Assembly (NCBI GenBank): GCA_036337295.1
Contig: JAYZEN010000009.1
Location: 186,001 to 250,000 of the forward strand
Source: Ketobacter sp036337295
GTDB taxonomy: Bacteria; Pseudomonadota; Gammaproteobacteria; Pseudomonadales; Ketobacteraceae
Length of the DNA stretch: 64,000 bases
Direction: 5' to 3'
The notes below the pieces were generated by a model. It worked only from the letters and a program-made list of their open reading frames with translations, ran no database searches and was not told the DNA's origin. The position numbers and the translations under genes are program-made. The first letter of the stretch is position 1, and the number at the start of each line of letters is the position of its first letter. Shown here one piece after another: positions 43,445-53,281 of this stretch.

Positions 43445-43466
43445 GCTGCATCAAACATGATGCAGC
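43445..43466. terminator. Hairpin at the convergent gene junction
   Basis: GCTGCATCA (43445-43453) pairs perfectly with TGATGCAGC (43458-43466) over a 4-nt loop. It overlaps the M16 peptidase stop, and there is no T-run, so a terminator role is uncertain. Confidence 0.4.
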
Positions 43467-46399
43467 TCGAATCCACTGAGGGCGGATGCTTCCCAGGCGG
43501 GTTTATGGGTGATCACCGCCGTGCTGGCCTGGTCCGGCACCAAATACGTACCCGCCACTCGCTTCAGGTCGTCCACCGTAGTGGCCAACACCCGCTCGCG
43601 GAAGCGTTGCTGGAAGGCTTCATCCCGTCCGAACAAGCGATTCTGAAAGGCCTGCTTGGCTTCGCCGGCGGGTGAACTGGGTTTGTCCAGTGCGCTGATG
43701 ACCCCAAGAATCGCTTCCTCCAGCGCCTGATATCCATGAGCTTTGCTCAACAGCCACTCGATCGATCCGTCAAAGTCCCTCAAGGTATCTGTTAGGCGAG
43801 GATCCCGGTAAGAGTAGAAACGGAAAGCCGCAATGTTGGATTCCTGGGAGGCACCACCACCATAGGCACCGCCCTGTTCGCGGATGGCTCGGTGCAGATA
43901 GCCGTTGCGCAGAAAGCCACCCAGCACCGACAGTATCGGGGAGTCCGGGTGATCCGACGGCACCGTGGGATAGGCTTTGGCGCAGAAGTTCACCTGGGTG
44001 CTGGTGAGCCAGCACTGCTGCACCTGCTGGCGTACGGCCTCCAGGCTGATGCTGTCTGCCTGTCCTGCCGGTCGCTTGGCCCAGAACTGATCCAGATGCT
44101 GGCTGGCGGCAGCGGTGGCATCCTGCTCTGCCACCACCAGAAACTGGCGCTCGCCGCTGCGCAGCAGTGCGGAAAGGCTGGTGAGTTGCTCTCCCAGATT
44201 CTGCAGTTGGGCGTCTGAGTTCAAATGATGATCCAGATCCTTGATGGCACGGATCCCGGCCAGGCCGCCTACCTGGTGGGAGAGTCGGGCAGCGGGGTTC
44301 ATGCCGCTGCTGGCAGCGATCATGGCCAGGGCGTGCCCCTGCCCGGTAATGCTCTGGTCCAGGCGAGCCCGTTGTTGTGCCACCAGTTCCCGCAGGTGCT
44401 CCAGCTCATCGTAACGGGGTTGCTCCACAATGCTGTACATCAGCTCCGCCAGGGCGGCACTGTTGCGCTTCAGGGCCTTGCCGGAAAATGCCAGCACGCC
44501 CTTTACCTGTTGTTCGTCTTCGATGGCCCCGCGCAGTACGCTGAAACCAAAGATGCCGCCGGTCACTTCCGTGAGGCGTTCCTGAATCTGCAGATAGTCC
44601 TGCTTGCCGGCCCCGAGCTCCCCCACAAAGCGGGTGTAGAGCGGTAGCAGTTGCAGCTGATCCTGGCTCAGGGGGGGCAGGTCATAGATGGCCTGCTGGT
44701 ACACCAGGCCGTTGGTGCCCTGGGCATATTGCGTGTGCCTGCCGCTGGACAGGGTCTGTTCCTGATAGGTGGGCATGGGAATGGCCGCCGGCACATCCTC
44801 CAGCCCCACTTTCGGCAGAACGGATTCGTCTTCTTCCAGTTGCTGGCGGGATTCCAGGGCTTTCGCCTGCTCAATGATGGATTGCTTTGCTGCGTCGCTG
44901 AGGGATTCCTTCAACGTCGCCAGTTTGGCTTTGGTGAAGGCTTCGCGGACTTCTTCCAGGCTGGTGTCCGGTTTCATCACCAGGCGCACCCGGTGCGGGT
45001 TGTCCAGCAGCCACTCCTGCACCAGCTTCTGCACAAAGTCCGGTTGCTTGATCTCTTCCCGCATCTTGTCCAGTACCGGGTCCAGATTGAGCAGGGCAAT
45101 GGGGTCGCCCCGGTGCATGGCGGTGGAAATGGCCCCCATCATCAACTGCAGGCCATAGGGGTAGTGATCGCCGCCGATCTCCCGCTGGCTCAACTCCAGT
45201 TGGTGCAGGGCCGCTTCCAGCCGGGACTGGCTGACGCCGTGTTTGGCCACGTCTTCCAGCACCGCCAGAACTTTTTGCTCCAGCTCTGCTGCCTTCTCTG
45301 GCGAGCTGCCTTCCAGCCCGCACATGAAGGCCATTTCCCGGTTGGAATCCTCCAGTCCACACAGGGGGGAAGGGGACGAACCCAGGCCGCTGGTTTCCAG
45401 CAGTTTGCGCAGGGGCGCCGCGCTGTTGTCCAGCAGCACATCGGACATCAGCTCGGCCTTGAGTTGGTTTTCCAGGTCGGTGCTGTGGCCCAGCAGCCAG
45501 GCCATCACGATATGGGTCTTGTTGTCGACAGATTCCCCTTCCTCCAGGTCGGTGGGGTACGCCGTTTCCACATTGAGGGGGGCGCCATATCGTTTTTCGT
45601 CCGCCACGGCAATGGTGCGATCCAGCGCCTGGAACTGCTTGAGCGCCCGCTCTTCAAACGCCGCTTGCAATTCATTGGCAGGCATATCGCCGAAGGTCAT
45701 GAAGACGGCGTTACTGGGGTGATAATGGGTTTGATAGAACGCTTTCAGCTGTTCGTAGCTGAGGTCAGGAATGGTGTCCGGATCACCGCCACTGTTGTAG
45801 TGGTAGGTGGTGGTGGGGAACAGGTAGCGGCCGAGCTGATCCCAGAGTTCACTGGTGGGGGAGCTCATGGCGCCTTTCATTTCGTTGTACACCACGCCTT
45901 TATAGATCAGCTCGGATTCCGGATTGCCGCTTTCGGCAAAGTCCAGGCGGTGGCCTTCCTGGGCAAAATCCAGCGGGTCCAGGCGGGAGAAAAACACCGC
46001 GTCCAGGTACACCGACAGCAGGTTGTCGAAATCCTTGCGGTTCTTGCTGGCGAAGGGGTAGGCGGTCCAGTCACTGGAGGTGAATGCATTCATGAAGGTG
46101 TTGAGGGAGCGCCGTATCATCATGAAGAACGGGTCCCGCACCGGGTAATTCTGACTGCCGCAGAGCGCCGTGTGCTCCAGGATATGGGCCACACCGGTGG
46201 AGTCCGTGGGCACGGTTCGCAAGGCCACCATAAACACATTTTCATCGTTGTCGGCGGCGATATGGTAGTGCATGGCCCCGGTGGCTTTGTGGCGGTATTC
46301 CGATACCACCACATTCAGGGATTCAATGGGTTCGCTGCGCAGCCACTCAAAGCTGTCGTGGCATTGCTGTTGTCGGCTGATATCTTGATAACTGCTCAT
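43451..46399 (-). CDS. M16C metallopeptidase (presequence protease PreP-like)
   Basis: This 982-residue protein starts at ATG 46399. The inverted zinc motif HxxEH is His72-Ile-Leu-Glu75-His76 (AHILEHTALCG), followed by YPVRDPFFMM and ALSTFMNA-like text (NTFMNAFTSSDWTAYPFAS), which is diagnostic of PreP/falcilysin-type peptidases. The four-domain length is typical of the family. Such enzymes degrade short unfolded peptides in a closed chamber. No signal peptide is visible, so it is probably cytoplasmic. Confidence 0.94.
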   Translation of the reverse strand: MSSYQDISRQQQCHDSFEWLRSEPIESLNVVVSEYRHKATGAMHYHIAADNDENVFMVALRTVPTDSTGVAHILEHTALCGSQNYPVRDPFFMMIRRSLNTFMNAFTSSDWTAYPFASKNRKDFDNLLSVYLDAVFFSRLDPLDFAQEGHRLDFAESGNPESELIYKGVVYNEMKGAMSSPTSELWDQLGRYLFPTTTYHYNSGGDPDTIPDLSYEQLKAFYQTHYHPSNAVFMTFGDMPANELQAAFEERALKQFQALDRTIAVADEKRYGAPLNVETAYPTDLEEGESVDNKTHIVMAWLLGHSTDLENQLKAELMSDVLLDNSAAPLRKLLETSGLGSSPSPLCGLEDSNREMAFMCGLEGSSPEKAAELEQKVLAVLEDVAKHGVSQSRLEAALHQLELSQREIGGDHYPYGLQLMMGAISTAMHRGDPIALLNLDPVLDKMREEIKQPDFVQKLVQEWLLDNPHRVRLVMKPDTSLEEVREAFTKAKLATLKESLSDAAKQSIIEQAKALESRQQLEEDESVLPKVGLEDVPAAIPMPTYQEQTLSSGRHTQYAQGTNGLVYQQAIYDLPPLSQDQLQLLPLYTRFVGELGAGKQDYLQIQERLTEVTGGIFGFSVLRGAIEDEQQVKGVLAFSGKALKRNSAALAELMYSIVEQPRYDELEHLRELVAQQRARLDQSITGQGHALAMIAASSGMNPAARLSHQVGGLAGIRAIKDLDHHLNSDAQLQNLGEQLTSLSALLRSGERQFLVVAEQDATAAASQHLDQFWAKRPAGQADSISLEAVRQQVQQCWLTSTQVNFCAKAYPTVPSDHPDSPILSVLGGFLRNGYLHRAIREQGGAYGGGASQESNIAAFRFYSYRDPRLTDTLRDFDGSIEWLLSKAHGYQALEEAILGVISALDKPSSPAGEAKQAFQNRLFGRDEAFQQRFRERVLATTVDDLKRVAGTYLVPDQASTAVITHKPAWEASALSGFELHHV

Positions 46400-46534
46400 G
46401 ATGTCTCTCGATGGCAAATGGGCGCGAATGAACGTCGGGCGCGGAGCGGGGGCACGCCATCTCGGTATTCCGTATTAGAAATGATAGTATTTCACCCACC
46501 CCCTTCAATGCAAACGAGATCAGGGCCGTCGTAC

Positions 46535-47410
46535 ATGATTCCAACCCGGGTTTGGGCTATTTCCGACATTCATATTGATTATCAAGAGAATTTTGATCGT
46601 ATGCTGGAGTTTGCCCGCCGTGGTCACCGTGCGGATGCATTGATTGTGGCGGGTGATGCTACCGACCGCTTAGACCGCTTAGGTGAGTTGTTTCGGGAAC
46701 TGGTGAGTCACTTTCGCCAGGTACTGTTTGTGCCGGGCAATCACGAATTGTGGGTGCGGCGTTCCGGCCATGAGGATTCTTTGCAGAAACTGCAAGCGAT
46801 TCGGGCGCTGTGTGCCAACACCGGCGTGCTCATGGAGCCGGTATTGGTGGGCCAGTACCAGAAGGTGTGGCTGGTGCCGATGCTGTCCTGGTACGACGAC
46901 AAGGATCAGCCGGAACATTCCCTCTATGTGGAAAAAGATTACGCGGAGGATCGCACCGATGATATGTGGGGGGATTTCGTCCACGCCCGCTGGCCCCAGC
47001 ACCTGACCCAACCCCTGGCGCAGTTTTTTGCAGCTGCCAATGAACCCCATTTGGCGCAGCCGTTCCAGCACCCTGTCATCAGTTTCAGCCATTTTCTGCC
47101 GCGTCAGGATCTGATCTTCCACAAGCCGGTGGCGGAGGCGTTGGCACTGGCCAGCAAATACGATCCATTGCCGGAATTCAACTTCAGCCGGGTGGCGGGT
47201 TCACGCCGTATTGATGAGCAGATCCGCCGCCTGGGCAGCACGCTGCACATTTATGGTCACCAGCACCGTAACCGCCGGCGCCATCTGGATGGGGTGACTT
47301 ACCTGTCCCACTGTATGGGCTACCCCAAAGAACGCCAGCGGGGCCATGTGGCCCATGAGGCGGTGGAGCCCCTGTGCGTGTGGCGGGATGACACGGGCTT
47401 TGTGGTGTAG
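46535..47410 (+). CDS. Metallophosphoesterase
   Basis: ATG 46535 (291 residues) is preferred; an ATG at 46508 would add nine residues with no ribosome site. The calcineurin-like motifs are all present: SDIHIDY, GDATDR, PGNHELW, SFSHFLPR and YGHQHRNR. It is divergent from the PreP-like gene and 8 bp upstream of the S51-like gene. Substrate unknown. Confidence 0.9.
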   Translation: MIPTRVWAISDIHIDYQENFDRMLEFARRGHRADALIVAGDATDRLDRLGELFRELVSHFRQVLFVPGNHELWVRRSGHEDSLQKLQAIRALCANTGVLMEPVLVGQYQKVWLVPMLSWYDDKDQPEHSLYVEKDYAEDRTDDMWGDFVHARWPQHLTQPLAQFFAAANEPHLAQPFQHPVISFSHFLPRQDLIFHKPVAEALALASKYDPLPEFNFSRVAGSRRIDEQIRRLGSTLHIYGHQHRNRRRHLDGVTYLSHCMGYPKERQRGHVAHEAVEPLCVWRDDTGFVV

Positions 47411-47418
47411 GCAGGCGC

Positions 47419-48054
47419 ATGTCGGAGGTGCGGTCAGAAGCCATACCTGGAGCGCTGTTGCTGTTGGCAGACAGCCAGCTCTTGTTTCGCGGGGATACGG
47501 CAGCACAACTGCAGCAGTGGATCAGCGCCCGTTTTCCCCACGGGCTCGAAGCAGCGTACCTGGGTGCAGCCAACGGGGATGATCCGGTTTTTTTCGAGTT
47601 AGCCTGTGGGGGGATTAACCGGATGTTGCGGCGTCCATGCCAGACCCATTGGGTCCGGGATCCCAATGCATTGCCGCCTCCCTGTGCACTGGTGCTGTTG
47701 GCCGGGGGCAGCGTGGCACAGGGTTGGCACCTGATCAGCCAGCCCCGGGTGGGAGCTTGGCTGCAGCGCTGCCGTAACCTGGGCGGAAGCCTGGTGATCG
47801 GCATCTCGGCGGGAGCAATTCATCTGGCCAATGGAGTGGATCCGGAACAGCCTGAGCTTGGCAGTCAGTCGTTTCTGGATTGGCTGCCCTATCACGTGGC
47901 GGTGCATGAGGAATCCCTGGGGTGGCCGTCGCTGGTGGCGGAGCCAGGTATCGGCATTCCTCTCGGCAGTGGCGCCTGGATCGAACCCGGTGACCCGGAG
48001 CATATTTATACGCTGGGGCAGGCGCCATTGGTTCGGCGCGGTCACCGTCGTTAA
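47419..48054 (+). CDS. Peptidase S51 / cyanophycinase-like protein
   Basis: This 211-residue protein has the class I glutamine-amidotransferase-like fold of S51 peptidases. LLAGGSVAQGW precedes the nucleophile elbow IGISAGAIHL with Ser130. It lies 8 bp after the metallophosphoesterase, so the two are probably co-transcribed. Typical family members (dipeptidase E, cyanophycinase) are 230-290 residues, so this one is short. Substrate unknown. Confidence 0.82.
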   Translation: MSEVRSEAIPGALLLLADSQLLFRGDTAAQLQQWISARFPHGLEAAYLGAANGDDPVFFELACGGINRMLRRPCQTHWVRDPNALPPPCALVLLAGGSVAQGWHLISQPRVGAWLQRCRNLGGSLVIGISAGAIHLANGVDPEQPELGSQSFLDWLPYHVAVHEESLGWPSLVAEPGIGIPLGSGAWIEPGDPEHIYTLGQAPLVRRGHRR

Positions 48055-48774
48055 TTACAACGCAGGTTGTTTGGTCAGCGGTTTGTTGGGCGTCGCTGCA
48101 CTGGTTCCATTGTTGCGTTGGCGGACCATCCAGATCAACAGGAAGAGCCAGGCCGACATGATCAATCCGCACATGGCACTGCTGAATGCAAAATACCCCA
48201 GCAACGTGAGCAGGGTGGATGGCACCAGCAACAGGGTGGACAGGCAGAATGCTTTGCCCAGTCGGCCCCGGTGCCACATCAGCGGCAGCAGACACAGCTG
48301 TGATACAGTGATCATCAGGAACTTGGTTGTTACGAAGAGTCGCAACAGCCAGAAATCCGGCGCGCTGCCATTGCCCAGCAAGCCCTGGGTCAATTGCATC
48401 AGCTGCAGGTTTTCAGCAAAGTCGGCGCTGGCGGCAATGCCCGTAGCGATGATGCCAATCAGGCTGAGGGCACGGCGCTGACAATACCAGGCGCTGAGAT
48501 TGGCCAGACCGAGGAAGGCTCCGTAGGCTGCCAGGTAGAACATGTCCAGCAGGTGCCCGGTTTGATAGGTATAGATGAGGATGCTGTTGCCGTTGAAGAG
48601 GGCGCTGGAGCTGGCCAACGAGGTGGTGAATTCCAGCGCAATGATGGAGAGTGAAAAGCCGGCATCCGCAGCGCCCGGCAGAGGTGGGTAATAGAAACTC
48701 ACCAATATTCCCAAAGCCAGGACAAGCAGTCCCACGGCCGCGGTGATGCGAAATCCTTGGTTCGCCGAAAGCAT
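48055..48774 (-). CDS. Multi-pass membrane protein of unknown function
   Basis: The 239-residue protein has about six hydrophobic helices, starting with GFRITAAVGLLVLALGILVS and ending with CGLIMSAWLFLLIWMV. A polar NGNSILIYTYQTGHLLD segment follows helix 1. No family is recognised. Its stop directly abuts the stop of the convergent S51-like gene. Confidence 0.75.
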   Translation of the reverse strand: MLSANQGFRITAAVGLLVLALGILVSFYYPPLPGAADAGFSLSIIALEFTTSLASSSALFNGNSILIYTYQTGHLLDMFYLAAYGAFLGLANLSAWYCQRRALSLIGIIATGIAASADFAENLQLMQLTQGLLGNGSAPDFWLLRLFVTTKFLMITVSQLCLLPLMWHRGRLGKAFCLSTLLLVPSTLLTLLGYFAFSSAMCGLIMSAWLFLLIWMVRQRNNGTSAATPNKPLTKQPAL

Positions 48775-49136
48775 GTGTCGTCCCCAACCTTTCCCTGTGA
48801 ATTTCCTTCTTTTTATGCGCGTGTTTTGTTTTATTCAGACCAGGCGTCGTATTCAACGCTGTACTTGTAGTCAGAATGCGTTGCTCCCCAGGCAACCCTG
48901 CCACCATACCACAAAAGTGCCCCCTGCATGAAATGATGGGGCGTTATGCGGATTTGGGTGAGCTGCAGGTGTGTCAGGTTAAAGCGGGGCAACCAGTCGG
49001 GGGAATGGGGAAGGTTACTGGATGACGTTACTGGATGACTATGTTGGGTTGTACGGAGCAGGCAGGTTATGCACAGTCCTGATCAACGGCTGATGAGCTT
49101 CACCAGCCGTTGGCGGACATCAAAGGCAGAACCGGA
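48775..49136. other. 362-bp intergenic region
   Basis: It contains no supported gene. A 9-bp inverted repeat, CAACGGCTG/CAGCCGTTG (49084-49112), just past the Crp/Fnr-type gene may aid termination on the minus strand, but it has no T-run. Confidence 0.5.
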
Positions 49137-49787
49137 TCAGTAACTTTCCGGCAGTTTTTTCAGTATGCGGAACTGCTTGCGTTCGATTTCGATGTAACCG
49201 CCGGTGGCCAGGTCCTTGAGAATGCGGGCAACCATCTCCCGGGAGGAGCCAATGCGGTTGGCGATGTCCTGCTGGGTCAGTTTCTCTTCGATGACGGTTT
49301 CGCCTTCTTTCTCGATGGACAGATCCAGCAAGGTTTTGCGAATGCGGCCATAGACGTCCTGCAAAGCCAGGGTTTTCACGTTCTCCGTCAGTTTTCGAAT
49401 CCGCGATGCCAGGTTGCGTAACAACACCAGGGCGATATCCGGGTGGTTCAGAACCACCTTGCTGAAATCCTCTTTGTAGAGGATGGAGAAAGTGGACTTG
49501 TCGGTGGTGATGACCGATGCCGAGCGGGTTTCATCATCCAGTAATGACAGCTCCCCGAAGTATTCCCCCGGGCCCATGGAGTTGAGTACGAACTCCTTGC
49601 CGTTTTCATCGCTGACGTAGACTTTTACTTTGCCGCTGGTGCAGATGAACATGGCGTTGGCTTGGTCACCTTCGTTGATGATGACCGTGTTTTTGGGATA
49701 AGTGCGAGTGATGCAAAGTTCTTGCAGGGCGGATAATTCCGCTTCAGGTAGGCCTTCGAAAATCGATATGTGGCTAAGGTCAGTCAT
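49137..49787 (-). CDS. Crp/Fnr-family transcriptional regulator
   Basis: The 216-residue protein has an N-terminal cyclic-nucleotide-binding fold (about 1-120) with GPGEYFGELSLLDDETRSAS. This block resembles the CRP phosphate-binding cassette, including the FGE..LL and R-S-A residues. The C-terminal winged helix contains LTQQDIANRIGSSREMVARI. No N-terminal cysteine cluster is present, so it is not an Fnr-type oxygen sensor. It is transcribed divergently from xthA. Confidence 0.93.
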   Translation of the reverse strand: MTDLSHISIFEGLPEAELSALQELCITRTYPKNTVIINEGDQANAMFICTSGKVKVYVSDENGKEFVLNSMGPGEYFGELSLLDDETRSASVITTDKSTFSILYKEDFSKVVLNHPDIALVLLRNLASRIRKLTENVKTLALQDVYGRIRKTLLDLSIEKEGETVIEEKLTQQDIANRIGSSREMVARILKDLATGGYIEIERKQFRILKKLPESY

Positions 49788-49959
49788 TCAGAGCACCCTG
49801 TCGGCGATTTTTTAATCAATTTTTCTTGGTGTGCGACTCGTTGAGCGTGTCCACGCCCATGTGACGTTGGACATTGTAGTGCCTTCGTATGGTTAAAGAA
49901 AGGCCGGGGCGATGCTGGTAAACTGTTGCCCTCATTGAAAATCCCCCTGCGAGGAAAAA

Positions 49960-50769
49960 ATGAAGTTTGTCTCCTTTAACACTAACGGCATTCGTGCCCG
50001 TATGCACCAGATCGATGCGTTGATCCAAAAACACAACCCGGATGTGATCGGAATACAGGAAACCAAAGTGGAAGACGCGTTGTTTCCCCAGGCGGATTTG
50101 GATGCATTGGGGCTGCATGCGGAGTGGTTCGGGCAAAAGGGGCATTACGGGGTGGCACTGTTGTCCCGTCAGCCGCCTGTCTGGGTGAAAAAGGGCTTTG
50201 CCGGGGATGAGGATGCCGAGCAAAAGCGGCTGATCCGGGCCTGCTATCAGATTGAGGGGCAAGACGTGACGGTCATCAATGGTTATTTTCCCCAGGGGGA
50301 GAGTCGGGATCATCCGCAGAAGTTTCCCAACAAACAGCGTTTTTATGCCCGCTTGCTGGAGCAGTTACAGACGGAGTATTCACCAGATGACAATCTGATC
50401 GTCATGGGGGATATGAATGTGGCACCAGTGGATGAGGACATCGGCATCGGCCCCGATAATGCCAAGCGTTGGTTGCGGACGGGCAAGTGCTGCTTTCTGC
50501 CAGAAGAGCGGGAGTGGTTGCAACGGCTGCAGGCCTGGGGGTTGAGCGATACGTTTCGCGTGCAACAGCCGCACGTGGATGATCTGTTCTCATGGTTTGA
50601 CTATCGCAGCAAGGGGTTTGAACGGGAGCCCAAGCGGGGCTTGCGCATCGACTTGATTCTGGCCACCCAACCGTTGTTGCAGCGCTTGCAGGACACCGGC
50701 ATTGATTATGATATTCGGGGCCTGGAAAAGCCCAGCGATCACTGCCCGGTGTGGGCTACCTTTGGCTGA
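49960..50769 (+). CDS. xthA: Exodeoxyribonuclease III
   Basis: The 269-residue protein follows GAGGAAAAA at good distance. It starts MKFVSFNTNGIRAR and has the EEP-superfamily motifs IGIQETKVED (catalytic Glu), NGYFPQGESRDHP, VMGDMNVAP, GLRIDLIL and the final SDHCPVWA with catalytic Asp-His. It removes 3' blocks and cleaves abasic sites in base excision repair. The following polymerase gene starts immediately after the stop, an unusual but sensible repair pairing. Confidence 0.97.
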   Translation: MKFVSFNTNGIRARMHQIDALIQKHNPDVIGIQETKVEDALFPQADLDALGLHAEWFGQKGHYGVALLSRQPPVWVKKGFAGDEDAEQKRLIRACYQIEGQDVTVINGYFPQGESRDHPQKFPNKQRFYARLLEQLQTEYSPDDNLIVMGDMNVAPVDEDIGIGPDNAKRWLRTGKCCFLPEEREWLQRLQAWGLSDTFRVQQPHVDDLFSWFDYRSKGFEREPKRGLRIDLILATQPLLQRLQDTGIDYDIRGLEKPSDHCPVWATFG

Positions 50770-53274
50770 TTGACGGTGACCACGGACACCCGCGAATCCG
50801 TCCACAGACTGCCAGGGTTTGTGCTTACCCGGCAATGGCGGGAGCACAGCTCAGGGTTGCGCCTGATTTACTGGCTGCATACCAGCTCCGGGCCTCTGCA
50901 GGTGGAGATCACCGGCCAGGAGGCGGTTTGCTTTTTTCCCTCCCGCGCCTTGTCACAGGTAGAAGGGGTTTTGCGCGGGCTTGGCGGCTGGCGCGTGCGC
51001 CCGTTGCAACTCAGGTCGTTTTTCAACGAACCGGTGCACGGACTGTATTGTAATGGCCAGCGTGCTCTGGCCCAGTGCCGTGAGCGACTTGAGGCCCAGG
51101 GTATTTCCCTGTGGGAGTCGGATATCCGTCAGGTGGATCGTTTCCTCAGCGAGCGTTTCATCACGGGTGATATGGAGCTGCTGCTGGCGTCAGCACCCGC
51201 TCCATCGGTGGTGGTCAATCCGCCTCTGCGGCGTGGGGAACCGATCGCGGTGCATTTGCGCTGCGCGTCCCTGGATATCGAAACCGCGCTGGACGGCTCG
51301 CAGTTGTATTCCATCGCGGTGCATTGTTTTGGTGGGATAAGGTCTGGTGTTGCCGCGCGGGAGATCAAGCGGGTGTTTATGTTGGGGACGCCCGAGTCCT
51401 GCGCAGATCTGGACGTGGCCTGGTTCGACGATGAGCGCACGTTGTTGACGGCGTTTCTGGACTGGTTCCGGCGCGATGATGCGGATGTGATCCTGGGTTG
51501 GAATGTGGTGAATTTCGACCTGCGCTTTCTGCAGTCCTGCTGCGACCGGCTGGGAATCCGTTTTACCCTGGGTCGCAGCCCCGAGGGCGAGGGGGATGTG
51601 CCGGAGTGGCGCCAGGCCCGTGATGAAAACCAGCATTTTTTCGTGCTGGTACCAGGGCGTGTGGTGCTGGATGGGATTGACACACTGAAAGCGGCCACCT
51701 GGAATTTCGAGTCGTTTTCACTGGAGTTTGTGTCGCAGAAATTGCTGGACCGGGGCAAGCTGATCCACGATGTGGACAACCGGGGCGAGGCGATTACCGA
51801 ACTGTTCCGGCAGGACAAGCCCGCCCTGGCCCGCTACAACCTGGAAGACTGTTGCCTGGTATCGGCGATCGTGGCCAAGGCTGACCTGCTCAACTTTGCC
51901 TTGGAACGCAGTCGCCTCACTGGCTTGCCCATGGATAAAGTGGGAGGCTCGGTGGCGGCGTTTGAAAATCTGTTCCTGCCCCGCCTGCACCGTGAAGGTT
52001 ATGTGGCTCCGAACATCGGTGACATCGAGAGTGACACCGCTGCCCCAGGGGGCTATGTGATGCAATCACTGCCCGGTCTGTATCGTCATGTGCTGGTGCT
52101 GGATTTCAAGAGCCTGTACCCCAGCATCATCCGGACGTTTTGCATCGACCCTCTGTCGTTGCTGAAGGGGCGTTATGAGTCCGACCTGGAGTGGGTTGTT
52201 CCGGATGTGTTTCAGCGGCCCGCAAACGCCCCCTCCACCCGGGACAGTGACTGGATACCCGGCTTCAACAGTGCGGTGTTCAGCAAGCGGCACCACCTGT
52301 TGCCGGACATCATCAAAACCCTGTGGGATGCCCGGGATCAGGCCAAGCGCGCTCACAATGGGCCGCTGTCCCAGGCCATCAAAATCATCATGAACTCCTT
52401 CTATGGGGTGCTGGGTACGCCGTTGTGCCGGTTCTTTGATACCCGGTTGTCCAGCTCTATCACCCTGCGCGGTCACGACATCATGCGCCAGACCCGGTTA
52501 TTGATTGAAGGGCAGGGGCATAAGGTGATTTATGGGGATACGGATTCCGTTTTTGTGTGGCTGGAATCCGCGTCCGACGATGGCGAGGCGGAGGCAACAG
52601 GACGGCAGTTGGCGACATTTCTGAACCAGTGGTGGCAGCAACACCTGGACGTCACCTTTGGCCTTGCCTCCTATTTAGAGCTGGAGTTCGAAACCCACTA
52701 CCAGCGCTTTTTTATGCCCACCGTGCGGGGCTCGGAAGCCGGCAGTAAAAAACGCTATTGCGGCATGATCAGCCAGCCCAACAAACTGGGTGGTGTGACG
52801 GAAAAGCTGGTGTTCAAAGGCCTGGAAAACGTCCGCACCGACTGGACGCCCCTGGCGCGCCGGGTCCAGCATGAAGTGTTCTGGATGCTGTTTCATGATG
52901 AGGACCCGGAGGGATTCCTTCAGCAGATCATCATCGATTTATACGCCGGCAAACTGGACCAGGAACTGGTGTACCGCAAACGCATTCGCCGGCGTTTGTC
53001 GGATTACCAGAAGAACGTGCCGCCGCACGCGCAGGCAGCAAAAAAAGCGGATCACTGGCTGCAACGTCAGGGCAAAGCCAGCCGTTATGCCAGAGGTGGC
53101 TGGATCAGTTATGTGATTACGGTGAATGGCCCGGAACCCATGGAGTGTCATCCGTCGGCCCTGGATTATGAGCACTATGTCAGTCGCCAACTGGCGCCGG
53201 CAGTGGACGGTATCCTGCAGTGTGACGGGCGCTCTCTGGAAGCCATTCTGCGCTCCCAGATGAGCCTGTTTTAA
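50770..53274 (+). CDS. polB: DNA polymerase II (family B)
   Basis: The start is TTG 50770, directly after the xthA stop, or GTG 50776; neither has a strong site, so coupling to xthA translation is likely. The 834-residue protein has proofreading exonuclease motifs (SLDIETALD, GWNVVNFDLRFL, YNLEDCCLV) and polymerase motifs A (DFKSLYPSII, near residue 445), B (KIIMNSFYGVLGTP) and C (YGDTDSVFV, near 588). It is somewhat longer than E. coli Pol II (783). No LexA box was seen upstream. Confidence 0.97.
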   Translation: MTVTTDTRESVHRLPGFVLTRQWREHSSGLRLIYWLHTSSGPLQVEITGQEAVCFFPSRALSQVEGVLRGLGGWRVRPLQLRSFFNEPVHGLYCNGQRALAQCRERLEAQGISLWESDIRQVDRFLSERFITGDMELLLASAPAPSVVVNPPLRRGEPIAVHLRCASLDIETALDGSQLYSIAVHCFGGIRSGVAAREIKRVFMLGTPESCADLDVAWFDDERTLLTAFLDWFRRDDADVILGWNVVNFDLRFLQSCCDRLGIRFTLGRSPEGEGDVPEWRQARDENQHFFVLVPGRVVLDGIDTLKAATWNFESFSLEFVSQKLLDRGKLIHDVDNRGEAITELFRQDKPALARYNLEDCCLVSAIVAKADLLNFALERSRLTGLPMDKVGGSVAAFENLFLPRLHREGYVAPNIGDIESDTAAPGGYVMQSLPGLYRHVLVLDFKSLYPSIIRTFCIDPLSLLKGRYESDLEWVVPDVFQRPANAPSTRDSDWIPGFNSAVFSKRHHLLPDIIKTLWDARDQAKRAHNGPLSQAIKIIMNSFYGVLGTPLCRFFDTRLSSSITLRGHDIMRQTRLLIEGQGHKVIYGDTDSVFVWLESASDDGEAEATGRQLATFLNQWWQQHLDVTFGLASYLELEFETHYQRFFMPTVRGSEAGSKKRYCGMISQPNKLGGVTEKLVFKGLENVRTDWTPLARRVQHEVFWMLFHDEDPEGFLQQIIIDLYAGKLDQELVYRKRIRRRLSDYQKNVPPHAQAAKKADHWLQRQGKASRYARGGWISYVITVNGPEPMECHPSALDYEHYVSRQLAPAVDGILQCDGRSLEAILRSQMSLF

Positions 53275-53281
53275 CGCTGCC

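Noticed and set aside
44651..46534. In-frame 5' extension of the metallophosphoesterase gene back to 44651
   Set aside because: It lies wholly antisense to the M16 peptidase; the real protein begins near the IHID motif at ATG 46535.
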